Below, piece after piece: positions 24,801-33,307 of a stretch of DNA of 64,000 bases; the first letter of the stretch is position 1; each line of letters starts with the position of its first letter. A program made the translations under genes and the position numbers. The stretch is from Siphonodentalium dalli (Eukaryota > Mollusca > Scaphopoda > Gadilida > Siphonodentaliidae): NCBI GenBank assembly GCA_032622095.1, contig CP136066.1, positions 105,549,319 through 105,613,318 on the forward strand, written 5' to 3'. The notes under the pieces were generated by a model, which was not told where the DNA came from, did no database searches, and saw only the letters and a program-made list of their open reading frames with translations.

Positions 24801-27521
24801 TTAGACTATTCGGATTAAGATATATTTTAATATTTGGAGATTTACGATTATCTTAATCTTAAGTTAATGAGGAATTAAGGGCAATAACTTGAATAAGGCA
24901 TGTCTTAAAAAAGTTAAATCCGAATCATCTAATTTGTTGGACTACTCCAAACCATGCGACAATGACCTATTCAGCTTCAATACGACAATAGGCCAGTATA
25001 GTATATACTATAATGTCTATATGGGCAACAATATTCTGAAGTTTCAAATCTCTGGGATGAAATCTGTACTGTAGTGTAGGAGGAGATGATTACACCATGA
25101 AGCCTTGAAGGTACTCAAAAGTGTGACGGACGAACAGGCGAGCGAACGAACGGACGCCCGAGTCCACATGATGTAGTTGTGGGTTAAATCGCATGTACCT
25201 TCAACCTTGTCCTTGATTGCTTGAATACTTCTTGCAATCATCAAGACTTGGGCAAATTTTACTTGTGGGTTGCACCTCACAATTTCCCCCCCCCCCAATT
25301 TAAATCACGGACGGACGTAGCCCGTTTCTATAGTCCCCACAAACTAATTTTTCTGGGGACAAAAAATAACTCAGTAACTGCTAAGGCCTAACAAAAAAAT
25401 ACGTTTGTTTCCGCTAACTATGCACTTCTAAGCCCCAATCATGTTAACCCAGATGACAGAGAAACTATAAACTCCAATTCAATCTTACATATGCTTTAAT
25501 ATTTACATATATACTAGTCTATATACTAATATAGTCTTTGATAATCCTAATATTTCCCATATGGTCTGGCGACAACTGGAGTCAGTCCAGCACCACTGCA
25601 CTGTTCACATATTGGACTAATTGGAGTGACCGTCTTGTACCGATCTCTTAATGATGGCTTCAGAACACCACCTTCTCCTCCACATTCAGTGAAGGATATA
25701 GGTATTTTTTGAGGACACCTGTTTTTGGGCAATGATATGCCAAAGGCATAACCTGAAGGCCTGAGCGGAGGAAGGTTTGGGAGGGGTGACCCCCCCCCCC
25801 CCCCTGCTGATGGTGGGGGTTCTCACCCTGGAAAATTTTTGAAAATCCATTGCATTTAGAGCTAATCTAGGGCAGAGTCAGTATTTTGAATTTTACTGAG
25901 AGGTCAATTTGATCAAGTTTCTCAAACATAACTTTGGAAATTTGTTATACCCCTTTTTAAAAAAAAAGGGGGTATACTGTTTTGCACCCGTCTGTGCGTC
26001 CATCCATACGTCTGTCCGATGTCTGTTCATGTCATAACTTGAACAGTAGTACTCGGATCTCAATGAAATTAGGTATGGATGTTCACTACTATGAGGACAT
26101 TAAATAGAGGGTTCCATCGTTTTGTTCGGATTTTCCATTCTAGAGTGTTTCATCTTTGTTTATCTGGAAATGTTGGCATTTTGGTCTGTCTGGGGTCTGT
26201 TCATGTCGTAACTTCAACAGTTGTTGTGGGATCTGAAATTTGGTACGGATGTTCACTACTATGAGGACATTCAATAGAGGGTTCCATTGTTCTGTTCCGC
26301 TTTTCCATTCTAGAGTTATTCATCTTTGTTTTTCTGGAAATGTTGGCTGTTTGGTCCATCCGACATCTGTTCTGAGGTCATAACTTGAACAGTAATGCTC
26401 AGATCTCAATGAAATTTTGTATGGATGTTCACCACTATGAGGACATTTAATGGCACATTCAACTGTTTTGTTTTGGTTTTTTGTTTTATAGTTATTCATC
26501 TTTGTTTACATGAAAATGTTGATTTTTTGGGTCCATCTGTCTGAGTATAGCAATCATAAGTTATAGATATGCCCACATCAGGCGGTATGCGCTAAGAGGG
26601 TATGCACCGGACGACAGTCGATTCCTTGTTTTATATGTATGGATTGGAAATGCTTATACGATATTGTCAGATATCTTTTGGTTCAATGGACTATGATCAT
26701 CATCATGTAGTACAGAAACAATGTCTATTATTATAATAGTATTAAGAATTTAAGTTAGTAATTACTATTTATAGTAAGTACTAATCTCTATGTTAATTTT
26801 TCATTTGGTATTATGATATCCCACCTGATAACCAGGTTGATTTGATCAAATTGTTAATGTTCCTGAACTTAGCTGAAGTCTGAATGATAACAAACCTGAA
26901 CTCAAACTATTTGAAGTTTTCACAGATGAATCATGAAAGCTAGATAAAGCCATTTGAACATACTTTACAGTACGGTATGATTCCAACTGTTAAACTTAAA
27001 TCTTTTTGTTAACTTAAATTTCTTATGGCAATATATATAAATATATTAATGTTTTGCATGTTGTTATGATAATATTGATATGAATTGGGACCTAATTTTT
27101 TTTTTTTTTTTTGGTCCGATTTTTTTTTTTTTTGCAATGGCAATAAAAAGTTTAGGGTCGGGGGGTTTAAAATAGTGTCGGTCGGGTTAGCGGAAACAAA
27201 CGTCTTTTTTGTTTAGGCCTAAGTCAAACATACTTACAAGTTACATAGTTTAAGTTTTAGTAGCCAATTTTAATTTAACTTTAAGGGCTGAAGATGTCTA
27301 GCCTATACATTATACAATAGGCTTAATATGAATATGACAGTTATGTATTAAACGCACTTTATATTATTTAAAGGATTTATTACATTATGAATAATTTTAA
27401 CAGCTAATTTTACCTGTAACTGGTGTATCACTTCGTTCACATCTTCTGCTGTGAATTCAACAAGTGGCTGGTTTCGAACATTTCGGATCAAATGTCCCAC
27501 ATTGTCTACTTCAATTCTCAT
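6772..27521 (-). CDS. Spliced gene for an unrecognised Thr-Pro-rich protein with basic C-terminus (gene model)
   Basis: Coding exons in order: 27414-27521, 18600-18913, 15852-15973, 14070-14224, 9526-9696, and tentatively 6772-6807. Reading phases match at every junction (108, 314, 122, 155 and 171 nt; 870 nt, 290 codons), and each intron has GT..AG ends. Domains seen: an N-terminal 36 residues including FTAEDVNEVIHQL, probably helical; a middle part with about ten 'TP' motifs, often as TPL or TPF, suggesting phosphorylation by proline-directed kinases; an acidic helical segment (LDDVQKEILPYTEVNLDDSS); and a very basic segment rich in K/R/E (KEEKNSLNRLRKQKMKEERQ) that could bind nucleic acid or form a coiled coil. 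A nuclear regulatory protein is plausible, but I do not recognise the family. Introns hold the MITEs at 9736-10691, 14323-14710 and 18966-19359. The last exon is uncertain. Confidence 0.6.
6810..9525. other. Intron-like stretch without recognised features
   Basis: A+T-rich. I tested the minus-strand segment near 7225-7300, which has an acceptor and a GTGAGT donor, and it has stops in all frames. Short ORFs at 8010-8213 and 8466-8651 lack recognisable features. Confidence 0.4.
9526..9696 (-). CDS. Exon 5 of the TP-rich gene, basic region
   Basis: Acceptor CATCTGCTACAG then CAACAAAGC at 9696; donor AAAG|GTTAGT at 9525. Exactly 57 codons, phase 0 on both sides. Encodes a very basic segment with a K/R/E-rich helix (KEEKNSLNRLRKQKMKEERQ) and then KFKKRTLGARK, resembling the basic or coiled-coil part of a nuclear protein. 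The opposite-strand ORF 9512-9709 is a shadow of this exon. Confidence 0.65.
9736..10691. mobile_element. Element family M copy 1, CAGGG ends, 7-bp target duplication
   Basis: Inverted ends CAGGGTTTCCACTAG and CTAGCAGAAACCCGG are bordered by direct repeats 'cttaatc' (9729-9735 and 10692-10698). Ends starting CAGGG suggest a hAT-like non-autonomous element, though 7 rather than 8 bp is shared. A second element (9882-10275) is nested inside. The 83-codon ORF at 10445-10696 is inside it and unsupported. Confidence 0.8.
9882..10275. mobile_element. TA-flanked MITE, family E copy 1 (394 bp)
   Basis: Ends CTCTTGAGTGCCTAATAAA and TTTATTAGGCACTCAAGAG are flanked by TA on both sides (9880-9881 and 10276-10277), as expected for Tc1/mariner-type insertion. 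Inside both ends are repeated 'aataannntacagg' motifs, like subterminal transposase-binding sites. An inverted copy of the same length is at 18966-19359. Confidence 0.87.
10796..11183. mobile_element. Nested palindromes with long inverted ends, family D
   Basis: Outer arms 'ttagggttacccaaca' and 'tgttgggtaaagggttaa' enclose a second inverted pair starting 'gccctgtgcc' (10929) and ending 'ggcacagggc' (11159). Each of these arms is itself a hairpin of 'ccaatgcattctcttatata' with its complement. The result is a structure with two hairpins around an A+T-rich centre; likely a foldback MITE. Confidence 0.78.
11184..13369. other. Intergenic or intronic stretch without recognised features
   Basis: Mostly A+T-rich sequence with a C-run near 12270. 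No ORF over 70 codons and no repeats shared with the rest of the window were seen. It would lie inside the fifth intron (9697-14069) of the minus-strand gene. Confidence 0.4.
13370..13492. mobile_element. Small MITE, family J copy 1 (123 bp)
   Basis: Ends CAGCCTTC...TAATTGGCTACGGCAATC and an imperfect complement finishing GAGGGCTG, with 'ctatgct' repeated on both sides (13363-13369 and 13493-13499). The same element is at 22627-22748. CAGCC ends and the duplication suggest a hAT-like origin. Confidence 0.75.
14070..14224 (-). CDS. Exon 4 of the TP-rich gene
   Basis: Acceptor TTCTGTTTTACAG (good pyrimidine tract) then ACAATGAAAAG at 14224; donor AAG|GTACAT at 14069. Encodes an acidic helical stretch, NEKKTLDDVQKEILPYTEV to CVDSVEEIK, in phase with exon 3. 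A hAT-like MITE lies only 98 bases upstream in the intron. Confidence 0.7.
14323..14710. mobile_element. hAT-like MITE with CAGGGTTCATAC ends (388 bp)
   Basis: Ends CAGGGTTCATAC and GTATGAACCCTG are exact inverses, with 'cttttccag' motifs repeated inside both ends, a pattern typical of widespread hAT non-autonomous elements in animals. No target duplication is preserved. The 99-codon ORF 14602-14901 overlaps it and is not supported. Confidence 0.75.
14711..15851. other. Intron 3 remainder, no recognised features
   Basis: A+T-rich sequence between exons 3 and 4 of the TP-rich gene; a short TA run at about 15478-15488. Confidence 0.45.
15852..15973 (-). CDS. Exon 3 of the TP-rich gene
   Basis: Acceptor ATTTCAG then AACCCCCAGC at 15973; donor ATAG|GTAAGA at 15851. 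The 122 nt complete the split codon from exon 2 and encode TPSSCFVPSTPMLLNPLKAF and then NGTPDILQLI, continuing the TP pattern. The consensus donor GTAAGA is strong. Confidence 0.7.
16430..17870 (-). mobile_element. Diverged pearl/Helentron-like array element, inverted copy
   Basis: Begins with the inverted 3' end seen in the other copies ('tgaaagtgtcaataacactg...agctcaactt', about 16443-16475) and continues with diverged units containing 'gcaaagagtaaaatccaagatg' type segments (16574, 16866, 17466). These are the complement of the 'catcttggattttactctttg' core of the arrays at 47.2 and 59.8 kb. No 5' hairpin head is seen, so the copy is probably truncated. ORFs 16885-17145 and 17247-17441 are by-products. 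Confidence 0.6.
18092..18314. mobile_element. TA-flanked long hairpin MITE, family C copy 1 (223 bp)
   Basis: Ends CAGTAATGCCCTAAATAATC and a complement ending GGCATTACTG, flanked by TA (18090-18091 and 18315-18316). The two arms are complementary nearly to the centre ('gctctcagtgagagc'), so the element is one long palindrome. TA flanks fit a Tc1/mariner origin. Other copies: 53913, 54377, 58388, 63016. Confidence 0.88.
18600..18913 (-). CDS. Exon 2 of the TP-rich gene
   Basis: Acceptor TTTTTTGTAG precedes ATTTGTGAAAC at 18913; donor GG|GTTAGT lies at 18599. It gives 104 codons plus two bases. This is the TP-richest exon, with motifs such as TPLLPS, TPLFSTKTPLF and TPERTPLLRPF. In-frame and phase-compatible with both neighbours. 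The composition and the repeated spacing of TP motifs argue strongly for coding. Confidence 0.72.
18966..19359. mobile_element. TA-flanked MITE, family E copy 2 (394 bp, inverted)
   Basis: The reverse complement of 9882-10275 and of identical length, flanked by TA at 18964-18965 and 19360-19361. Lies just upstream of exon 2 in the first intron of the TP-rich gene. The ORF at 19123-19449 is a by-product. Confidence 0.87.
19609..20454. mobile_element. Element family M copy 2, CAGGG ends, 7-bp target duplication
   Basis: Ends CAGGGTTTCCGCTATACCGG and a complement finishing CTAGCAGAAACCCTG, bordered by 'ctatata' on both sides (19602-19608 and 20455-20461). The subterminal region is G+C-rich ('ggcagggggtcccc' and 'ccccattcccc'), as in 9736-10691. 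The interior differs from copy 1. Its ORFs (19843-20076, 20102-20326) show no domain. Confidence 0.8.
20983..21400. repeat. Dispersed repeat family K, copy 2
   Basis: Matches 165-612 and 35448-35840 at the landmarks 'aaaggtactcaatc', 'ttagagttatccatctt' and 'gggttcctcgactcgaat'. Confidence 0.7.
21400..21870. repeat. Cluster of short palindromes around GCGCTTAAGCGCAAT
   Basis: At least eight variants of 'attgcgcttaagcgcaata' occur between 21410 and 21865, some as half sites, often followed by 'agg'. The motif is its own inverse. No gene is present. Confidence 0.65.
22350..22824. mobile_element. MITE with CAGGTCTGGC ends, 475 bp, GTTAT duplication
   Basis: Ends CAGGTCTGGCTCATGTGCA and TGCACATGAGCCAGACCTG lie between two GTTAT copies (22345-22349 and 22825-22829). 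Each end carries a palindrome ('gatttgcacattatgtgcaaatc'-like, 22743-22790, and its counterpart near 22383-22417). Family J copy 2 is nested inside. Confidence 0.78.
22627..22748. mobile_element. Small MITE, family J copy 2 (122 bp)
   Basis: Same ends as 13370-13492, with 'caaaac' on both sides (22621-22626 and 22749-22754). Inserted within the 22350-22824 element, hence younger than it. Confidence 0.72.
22854..23046 (+). repeat. Two-unit tandem duplication, 96 bp each
   Basis: The segment starting 'aaaacaaatgctctttaaaa' and ending 'cttcgtgtatgggtt' is present twice back to back with one or two mismatches, so the duplication is recent. Confidence 0.85.
23500..24262 (+). repeat. Tandem array, about 4.5 units of 166-173 bp
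   Basis: 'gggttaataactc' starts recur at about 23561, 23732, 23899, 24065 and 24238. Each unit carries 'aatatgtgggtaacaatact' and 'ccattgaaggtaccctcata', then an A-run of variable length. The layout resembles the repeat core of pearl/Helentron-type non-autonomous elements; related single units reappear near 25010-25110. Confidence 0.8.
24335..24455 (+). repeat. 30-bp minisatellite, about 4 units, with inverted echoes at 24655-24770
   Basis: Unit 'aaaaagacacccaggatctc' plus 'tcaaacgtgc' repeats about four times. The complement 'gagatcctgggtgtcttttt' appears at 24660-24680 and in weaker form up to 24770, so the two clusters could pair. ORFs 24284-24580 and 24325-24525 are by-products. Confidence 0.75.
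24789..24944. mobile_element. 156-bp MITE with 9-bp target duplication
   Basis: Ends TAGTCCAACAAATTAG and CTAATTTGTTGGACTA are inverse, and 'ctccaaacc' is repeated exactly on both sides (24780-24788 and 24945-24953). A 9-bp duplication is typical of Mutator-like transposition. Non-coding. Confidence 0.82.
25547..25732 (-). CDS. Possible coding fragment, unrecognised, C-terminal CEQCSGAG and ARPYGKY
   Basis: About 55 codons with protein-like composition: CPQKIPISFTECGGEGG, then SLRDRYKTVTPISPICEQC and VVARPYGKY before TAG. Two Cys pairs are present. The segment lies in the first intron of the TP-rich gene, on the same strand. It could be the last exon of another transcript or a relic of a mobile-element ORF. 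No partner exon was found. I do not recognise the family. Confidence 0.3.
   Translation of the reverse strand: MPKNRCPQKIPISFTECGGEGGVLKPSLRDRYKTVTPISPICEQCSGAGLTPVVARPYGKY
25948..26632 (+). mobile_element. Array-type non-autonomous element with hairpin head
   Basis: Begins with a hairpin 'ataccccctttttaaaa'-type stem (25949-25976; ATACCCC against GGGGTAT) and holds three units of about 173 bp, each starting 'taacttgaacagt' or a variant (26035, 26209, 26382), with 'gatgttcactactatgagga' inside. It ends near 'gacagtcgattccttgtttt'. The ORF at 26079-26264 is a by-product. Confidence 0.65.
26633..27413. other. Intron 1 sequence, T-runs
   Basis: A+T-rich, with two long T-runs at about 27099-27133. 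No gene or element seen. Confidence 0.45.
27414..27521 (-). CDS. Exon 1 of the TP-rich gene (start codon exon)
   Basis: ATG at 27521-27519 opens 36 codons ending at CAG|GTAAAA (donor at 27413-27412), phase 0. Encodes MRIEVDNVGHLIRN followed by FTAEDVNEVIHQLQ. Its intron is about 8.5 kb and full of repeats. Upstream lie the 27919-28247 MITE and a GCGCATGCGC palindrome at 28782-28791. Confidence 0.65.
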
Positions 27522-27918
27522 ACTGATTTACCGTTACGCTTCGCCTTCGGCATCAAAATTCAAATCTAGAAATTAAAATGTTTTTAAATCGTTTGATAAC
27601 CATGCCCTGCCCAAAAAGGGCAGCTGAATGCTTGAGCGCATCTAGGACACCATCCTTGAAGTTGAAGACTATGAAGTAACTGAGTCGTCTGCTTGCATGT
27701 GCAAACGTTGTTTACTTTTGTCACGTGGAAATCTATTATTAACAGATGCATTTTAATACGAAGCCTATCATTGGTTACGTCGTCTAAACGTCGCCCAATT
27801 ACAAATAGTGTTTTAAATGTATTTCGCGCACCTGCTTAACCCATTTCGTCCGGTAATGATAGACTATTCACTTCATGTCCTAGGGTGTAATGGGTGAATT
27901 ATGCAACACTAATGCTGA

Positions 27919-28247
27919 TGGGGTCACTCTCACCAAAAAAAAAGTGTTGAAGGGTACACAGGATTTTCAAAATGTGCTGAAGGGTACACAGGATTTGAAA
28001 TGTCGTTCTAAAGGACATTCAGTTTTCGTATCTGCCATGATTTATGTTAGAGAATAATTGTTTACGTTCCAATGAATATTAAAATATACTGAAAACAAAC
28101 TCCTAATGGGCGCCAGACTTTCATAAACACAATTTAAGTAATGGTGTTCGTGCCGATCACAAACCACGTGTACCCTGAGCAGCACATTTTCAAACCCTGT
28201 AGGCCTACACGTGCACCCTTCGGCACTTTTTTTGGTGAGAGTGACCC
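27919..28247. mobile_element. MITE with GGGGTCACTCTCACC ends (about 329 bp)
   Basis: Ends GGGGTCACTCTCACCAAAAA and TTTTTGGTGAGAGTGACCCC are exact inverses of 20 bases or more. The interior has 'gctgaagggtacacagg' twice on the left and related inverted 'ccctgtaggcctacacgtg' on the right. It sits about 400 bp upstream of the start codon of the TP-rich gene. No target duplication recognised. Confidence 0.8.
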
Positions 28248-29893
28248 CTTCACGAATCCCATTTATTAAAGTCCAACTTTTACTTTGAATTATGATACGC
28301 AGTTTAAGAGTTACACGTGCACCGTATACGTAGGCTATTGCTCAGGACTCACCAATAGGCTAGCTATACTCGTGGTCGATCATTCAGTTAAAATTACCAG
28401 TTAAACATGCATAATGGTCGCAGAAATAGCAAATATTTTATAATGTATAGGCTTCGGGATAATTAACAGGAGCCAATTTCAAAATCATTGGATAACTAGT
28501 CCAAACTGTGCTTGTGGTTTCCCATGAACGTACATGAGATATACATCGCTGGGTTTCCGTATGAGAATGGCTATCGATCGCTGCTTAGATATGAATTCCA
28601 CGAAAAAGCGGCCATGGATACCGATAATGGGTATTTGCATCATAAGCATGTCATCGGGGAATGTTGTTGCTTCTTCTGTGTTTCATTATTACTATCCAAT
28701 GAATATATTTTGGAATGGTCATTGCCCTCACAATACAATCTATTAAACACCAGATATTGAGTGACTGGGGATCAATGATGCGCGCATGCGCAGTCAACGC
28801 ATATTTTCATATTTTGCCAAATAAGGTCAAATGAACCAAAATATCATTTTCAAGCAGCTCAAGGGTCATTCTAGGTTAATAGTGAGGCATGTGTGGAAAT
28901 GTTATTTTTGTCACATTTCCCATATCACAATCTGCCTCAATTACCATAGTATCCCCTTTTTGCACATATATTTTAGTAAAATGACGGTTTAACCCCTACC
29001 AATAACCCGTTTCTAAGGTAAAAACAGTGGCATAGCAACCGTTGCCATGGAAAGTATTTTCGTGATTGCCCCCATATCTGAAAATAATACGTGGGACCTA
29101 ATATACACATGTGCCAAGTTTTATGCTTTTATGACAATGTCCGCACTTGTTACACACAAAACTATACCTAAAAAAATCGCACGGTGATTCCGTCACGCCC
29201 GTTGTGTGATTCGGTCACGGCGAACAAACCGAGTTAACTAGTAATATACACACAAGTGTGTGACAATGCGGCTTTTTTTCTGCAAGTATAATGTATCTAC
29301 TTTGCTCATTGAGAACTTTTTCCAGGTCAGCTTGGCTAAATGAGCAGGGTTCATCAATAGTACGGACCTACCCTCATATTGATGGCACTTTTTTGGTGAT
29401 TCCGTCACGGACACAATTTGACCCAGAGTGAGATGATACTTAAATACACATATAATTGTGAACTTCACCTTTCATTATTCCACAGAGAGAGCAACTTTAG
29501 AAGAAACAAAATAGCGAGATCTGGACTGCATGTATTGCACATCGAAGATCGAACTACTATGCGGATCACCCCTCATAATTATTACTGATGAAACAATCAT
29601 TATTTTATATTCAGCTGTTCGAAACTATTCGTTTCGACAACGATGAATTAGATTGGATCAATGCAACTGAACCACCCTAAGCAACATTATCACCTGCACA
29701 CACCAGTTTTGTTTTTATTTGACTCCTATTCACTTACATCCGAACCGAACCTAACTTTTACTATTCATTGTAGTTGTCCGATCTTTTTAGCCTTGACATA
29801 TCCTGCCTATGATTATTTTGTATAATCGTTCAACTTAATATGTCTTTTTGTTAAGTTGGTAATCAATTACGAGGAGAAGAGATTTTCTATATG
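28248..29893. other. Upstream region of the TP-rich gene, no coding signal
   Basis: Includes a GCGCATGCGC palindrome (28782-28791), the core of NRF-1-type sites, and three copies of a small palindrome GTGATTCCGTCAC or variant (about 29184, 29205 and 29396). The ORFs at 28512-28760 and 29238-29468 have no recognisable features. Confidence 0.4.
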
Positions 29894-29897
29894 TTAA

Positions 29898-29990
29898 AGG
29901 CCCACTTAATTTTCGAGCCTCCGATTATTTTTTTATAGTGACTTGGTATACGGTTTTAATAGCAATCTATGCCACAAAATATGATAAAAA
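29898..29990. mobile_element. Family A MITE copy 5, left part, split by Helitrons
   Basis: Begins AGGCCCACTTAATTTTCGAG after TTAA (29894-29897) and matches 2293 onward up to 'aaaatatgataaaaa'. The matching continuation ('tactatatataattcatcac') resumes at 34362 after the Helitron block. Confidence 0.85.
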
Positions 29991-31752
29991 TCTAATATAT
30001 ATTTTGGGACTTCTGTTTGTTTGTTTGTCTGTTAGCTATGGCCGGGAAAACTGCCGGACGGATTGAGCCCAAACTTCCTATCTAAGCTTAACTAGGGTAA
30101 ACCCCAGATGGAGTGTCATCGCACCGCTTATGAGAACATCAGAGCACTCATTCTGCAATCCCCCGGCCGCCACGACAATGGGAATTCATGGGTTAATCGT
30201 GTGATAGTTAAAGGGCGTTCGTATCCGCAGTGTCGTTGATAAAGAGCGTGTATGTGTCCAGACATGAGCATGTTGTGTCTGTGTACAGACCTCAGCGTGT
30301 TGTGTGATTCTTATGTCTGTGTTCGTACTTAGAGGTTCCTGGGAATGGGGGAGATTTTCATCGGGTCAGTTTTTCCGCCCGAGGTGACCTTCAGTCCTTC
30401 ACCTTGAAACGGGTACCCACAAATTATTATCTATACTATATATTTTGAGACTTCGTATATATGTATGTATGTACTTCATTGAATCCAAAACGCGTGTACA
30501 GATTGAGTTCAAACTTCCTATGTAAGTGTCAAATACCACCGACACGACCGTGGTCGCGGTTTAGAGAAGCTCAGAGCACCCGTTCTCCAATCTCAAATCA
30601 CCGCAAAGGCACGGCGTGGGTTAATCAAGTGATTATTTAATGAGCGTTTGTTTTTGACGCATCTCTATAAAGAGCGTCTGTTTGCCATTCAACGTTATTT
30701 GCATCTGCAGAGAGATATACGGAACATACATTAAATTTATAAAAACATTTGTTTCTGACCAACCCTGCGAGCACGGATGGCGCGCTTTGTTTTTACAGTA
30801 TATAGTTATATACCGAAATCATCCCAGATAATCACGAATATAGCATCAGATTTCTCCCCAGATATACCGTTATAAAGCTACTGGAATCTGCCAATCTACG
30901 GGAAATTCCAGGGAATGCCGATTGAGCTCAAACTTGCTACCCACGGGAAGTGTCATATATATGAGTGTGTCCTTTATAGACTCGAACCGATTGAGCTCAA
31001 ACTTGCTAAATAAGAAAATAGCCCCCAAGCCGTAAATATCAACAACAACGATATTGCTACCTACGGGGAGCAACGTTATTAGCATCTGCAGAATTATGCA
31101 GAGAGAAAGTGCTTTCCTATTTTTAGAACGCAACACATGTTTACGTCGCGTTGGTGATTGAGGTTCACAACGGGGTTAATTGACTGTCCGCTCTTTGCGA
31201 CGATGAGGTTCACGGCGGGGACTATTGACCAACACTCACAATTTCGCCTTTTGCATCAGATACCAACACCTCGACCGATCGGGACGAAACTTGGTACGTG
31301 AGTGTAGTTTGACCAGGTGGTCGTCGCTGTCGTATTGGCGAGCCCGTGCGACGCCCGTGCAGCGCATGCGCAGACGAGATATCGGAAACGGGTGGAGCTA
31401 TCGACTTGAAATTTGGTATGTGAATGTATCTTGCGCCGGGTACAAATTTTATCGGGTCGCCGAGCCCGTGCGACGCCCGTGCAGCGCATGCGCAGACGAG
31501 ATCTCGGAAACGGGTGGAGCTATCGACTTGAAATTTGCTATGTGAATGTATCTTGCGCCGGGTACAAATTTTATCGGGTCGCCGAGTCCGTGCGACGCCA
31601 GCTTCGCGCATGCGCAGACCAGATCTCGGAAACGGGTGGATCTACCGGGTACAAATTTTGCTTATTGAAACGCGTGGAGCTAAAAATAAAAAAAAAATAT
31701 TTAAAAAATGTCATGTTTCGGACAAGCCGCCGGTGGCGGGCTAACCTGCTAG
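29991..31752 (+). mobile_element. Helitron unit 1 (1762 bp)
   Basis: Starts TCTAATATATATTTTGGGAC and ends with a hairpin GCCGCCGGTGGCGGGC (31726-31741) followed by TAACCTGCTAG. TC start, 3' hairpin and CTAG (CTRR) end are the hallmarks of Helitrons. The left junction is A|T. No Rep/helicase is encoded. It includes 129-bp units with 'atcggaaacgggtggagcta'. ORFs at 31222-31757 come from these units. Confidence 0.85.
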
Positions 31753-31955
31753 TCTAATATATATTTTGGGACTTCTGTTTGTTTGTCTGTTAGCTATGGC
31801 CGGGAAAACTGCTGGACGGATTTCGACGAAATTTGATACCGACGGTTAATTTTGTCCGGGGAGTGTTTTGGACGGGTCAAATAGTGATTCCGACCTGGAC
31901 CTTCAAAATTGTCAATTCAAGGTCAAAGCCCGGACGAAGTCGGGTAACCTGCTAG
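31753..31955 (+). mobile_element. Helitron unit 2 (203 bp, minimal)
   Basis: Starts TCTAATATATATTTTGGGAC directly after the CTAG of unit 1 and ends with the hairpin CCCGGACGAAGTCGGG (31929-31944) and TAACCTGCTAG. Essentially only the two ends with about 150 bp between them. Confidence 0.85.
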
Positions 31956-32373
31956 TCTAATATATATTTTGGGACTTCTGTTTGTTTGTTTGTCTGTTAG
32001 CTATGGCCGGGAAAACTGTCGGACGGATTGAGCCCAAACTTCCTATATAGCGGTAAAATACCTGATGGAATGTCATCGCATCGCTTCTGAGAACGTCAGA
32101 GCACTCATTCTCCAACCCCCGCCACAGCAATGGGTTAATCGCGTGATAGTTAAAGAGCGTTCGTATCCGCTGTGTCGTTGATACAGAGCGTGTTTCATCA
32201 CTATGTGTCCAGACATGAGCGTGTTGTGTGATTCTGTGTTCGTACTTAGGGGTTCCTGGGAATGGGGGAGATTTTCATCGGGTCAGTTTTTTCCGCCCGA
32301 GATAACCTTCACCTTGAAACGGGTACCCACAAATGATATCTATTATATATTTTGAAAGATCTGTGTGTGTGTT

Positions 32374-32417
<44 letters not shown>

Positions 32418-33097
32418 AAATCGATGGACTCGAAAACGACTAAGCCAATTTCGATGAAATTTGGTATTTGGATGTGTTTTCGGCCGGAGACGAACATAGG
32501 CATATTTATTTGTCCGTGCGAGGTCAACTTTTCACGTGCGGAGGTCAAATCTGTTTTTACGCCGTTTTTGCGCTAATATATTTCAGTTCGGTGCTCACAA
32601 ATCGATTCGATATAGCGCGAATAATAAATTGCCAGTCATATAATTTGCACGGTTAGAATCTGTGGCGTGTCCTCTTTCCAACGATATATAATATGTATGT
32701 ATCCGTTTTAGTTATCTGCCTCAATTATTAGGTACAAGTGGTCCGATGCTTTTATCGGGATAAAATCAATGCGTAATTTCTATGACGTCTCAGAGGTCAT
32801 AAAGTTAGATTACGTTAACTCTCACCCTGCCGATGCATTTGACTGTGTCGCGTTAACTCATCACCGGCCGAGGTATCCGCAAATGACATTGGGCTATATA
32901 TCTCGGAAACGGGTGTAGCTATCGACTTGAAATTTGGTATGTGAATGTATCTTGCCCCGGATACGAATTTTATCGGGTCGCCGAGCACGTGCGACACCAG
33001 CTTCGCGCATGCGCAGACCAGATCTAGGAAACGGGTGGAGCAATCGACTTGAAATTTGGTTTTTTAATAGCCCGGACGAAGTCGGGTCACCTTCTAG
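31956..33097 (+). mobile_element. Helitron unit 3 (1142 bp)
   Basis: Begins TCTAATATATATTTTGGGAC directly after the CTAG of unit 2 and ends CCCGGACGAAGTCGGG...CTTCTAG. Contains a TG microsatellite (about 32358-32414) and one 'cgcatgcgcagacca' unit near 33006. Confidence 0.82.
32356..32414 (+). repeat. TG microsatellite
   Basis: An almost uninterrupted GT run with two short 'tttg' breaks. Confidence 0.9.
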
Positions 33098-33307
33098 TAA
33101 TATATATTTTGGGACTTCTTTCTGTTTGTTTGTCTGTTAGCTATGGCCGGGAAAACTGCTGGGCGGATTTCGACGAAATTTGATACCTACGGATGATTTT
33201 GTCCGGGGAGTGTTTTGGACGGGTCAAATAGTGACTCCGACCTGACATTGACCTTCAAAATGGTCAATTCAAGGTCAAAGCCCAGACGAAGTCGGGTTAC
33301 CTGCTAG
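33098..33307 (+). mobile_element. Helitron unit 4 (210 bp, minimal, 5' TC lost)
   Basis: Nearly identical to unit 2 but starts TAATATATATTTTGGGAC, so the leading TC is missing. Ends with a CCCAGACGAAGTCGGG hairpin and TTACCTGCTAG. Confidence 0.8.
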
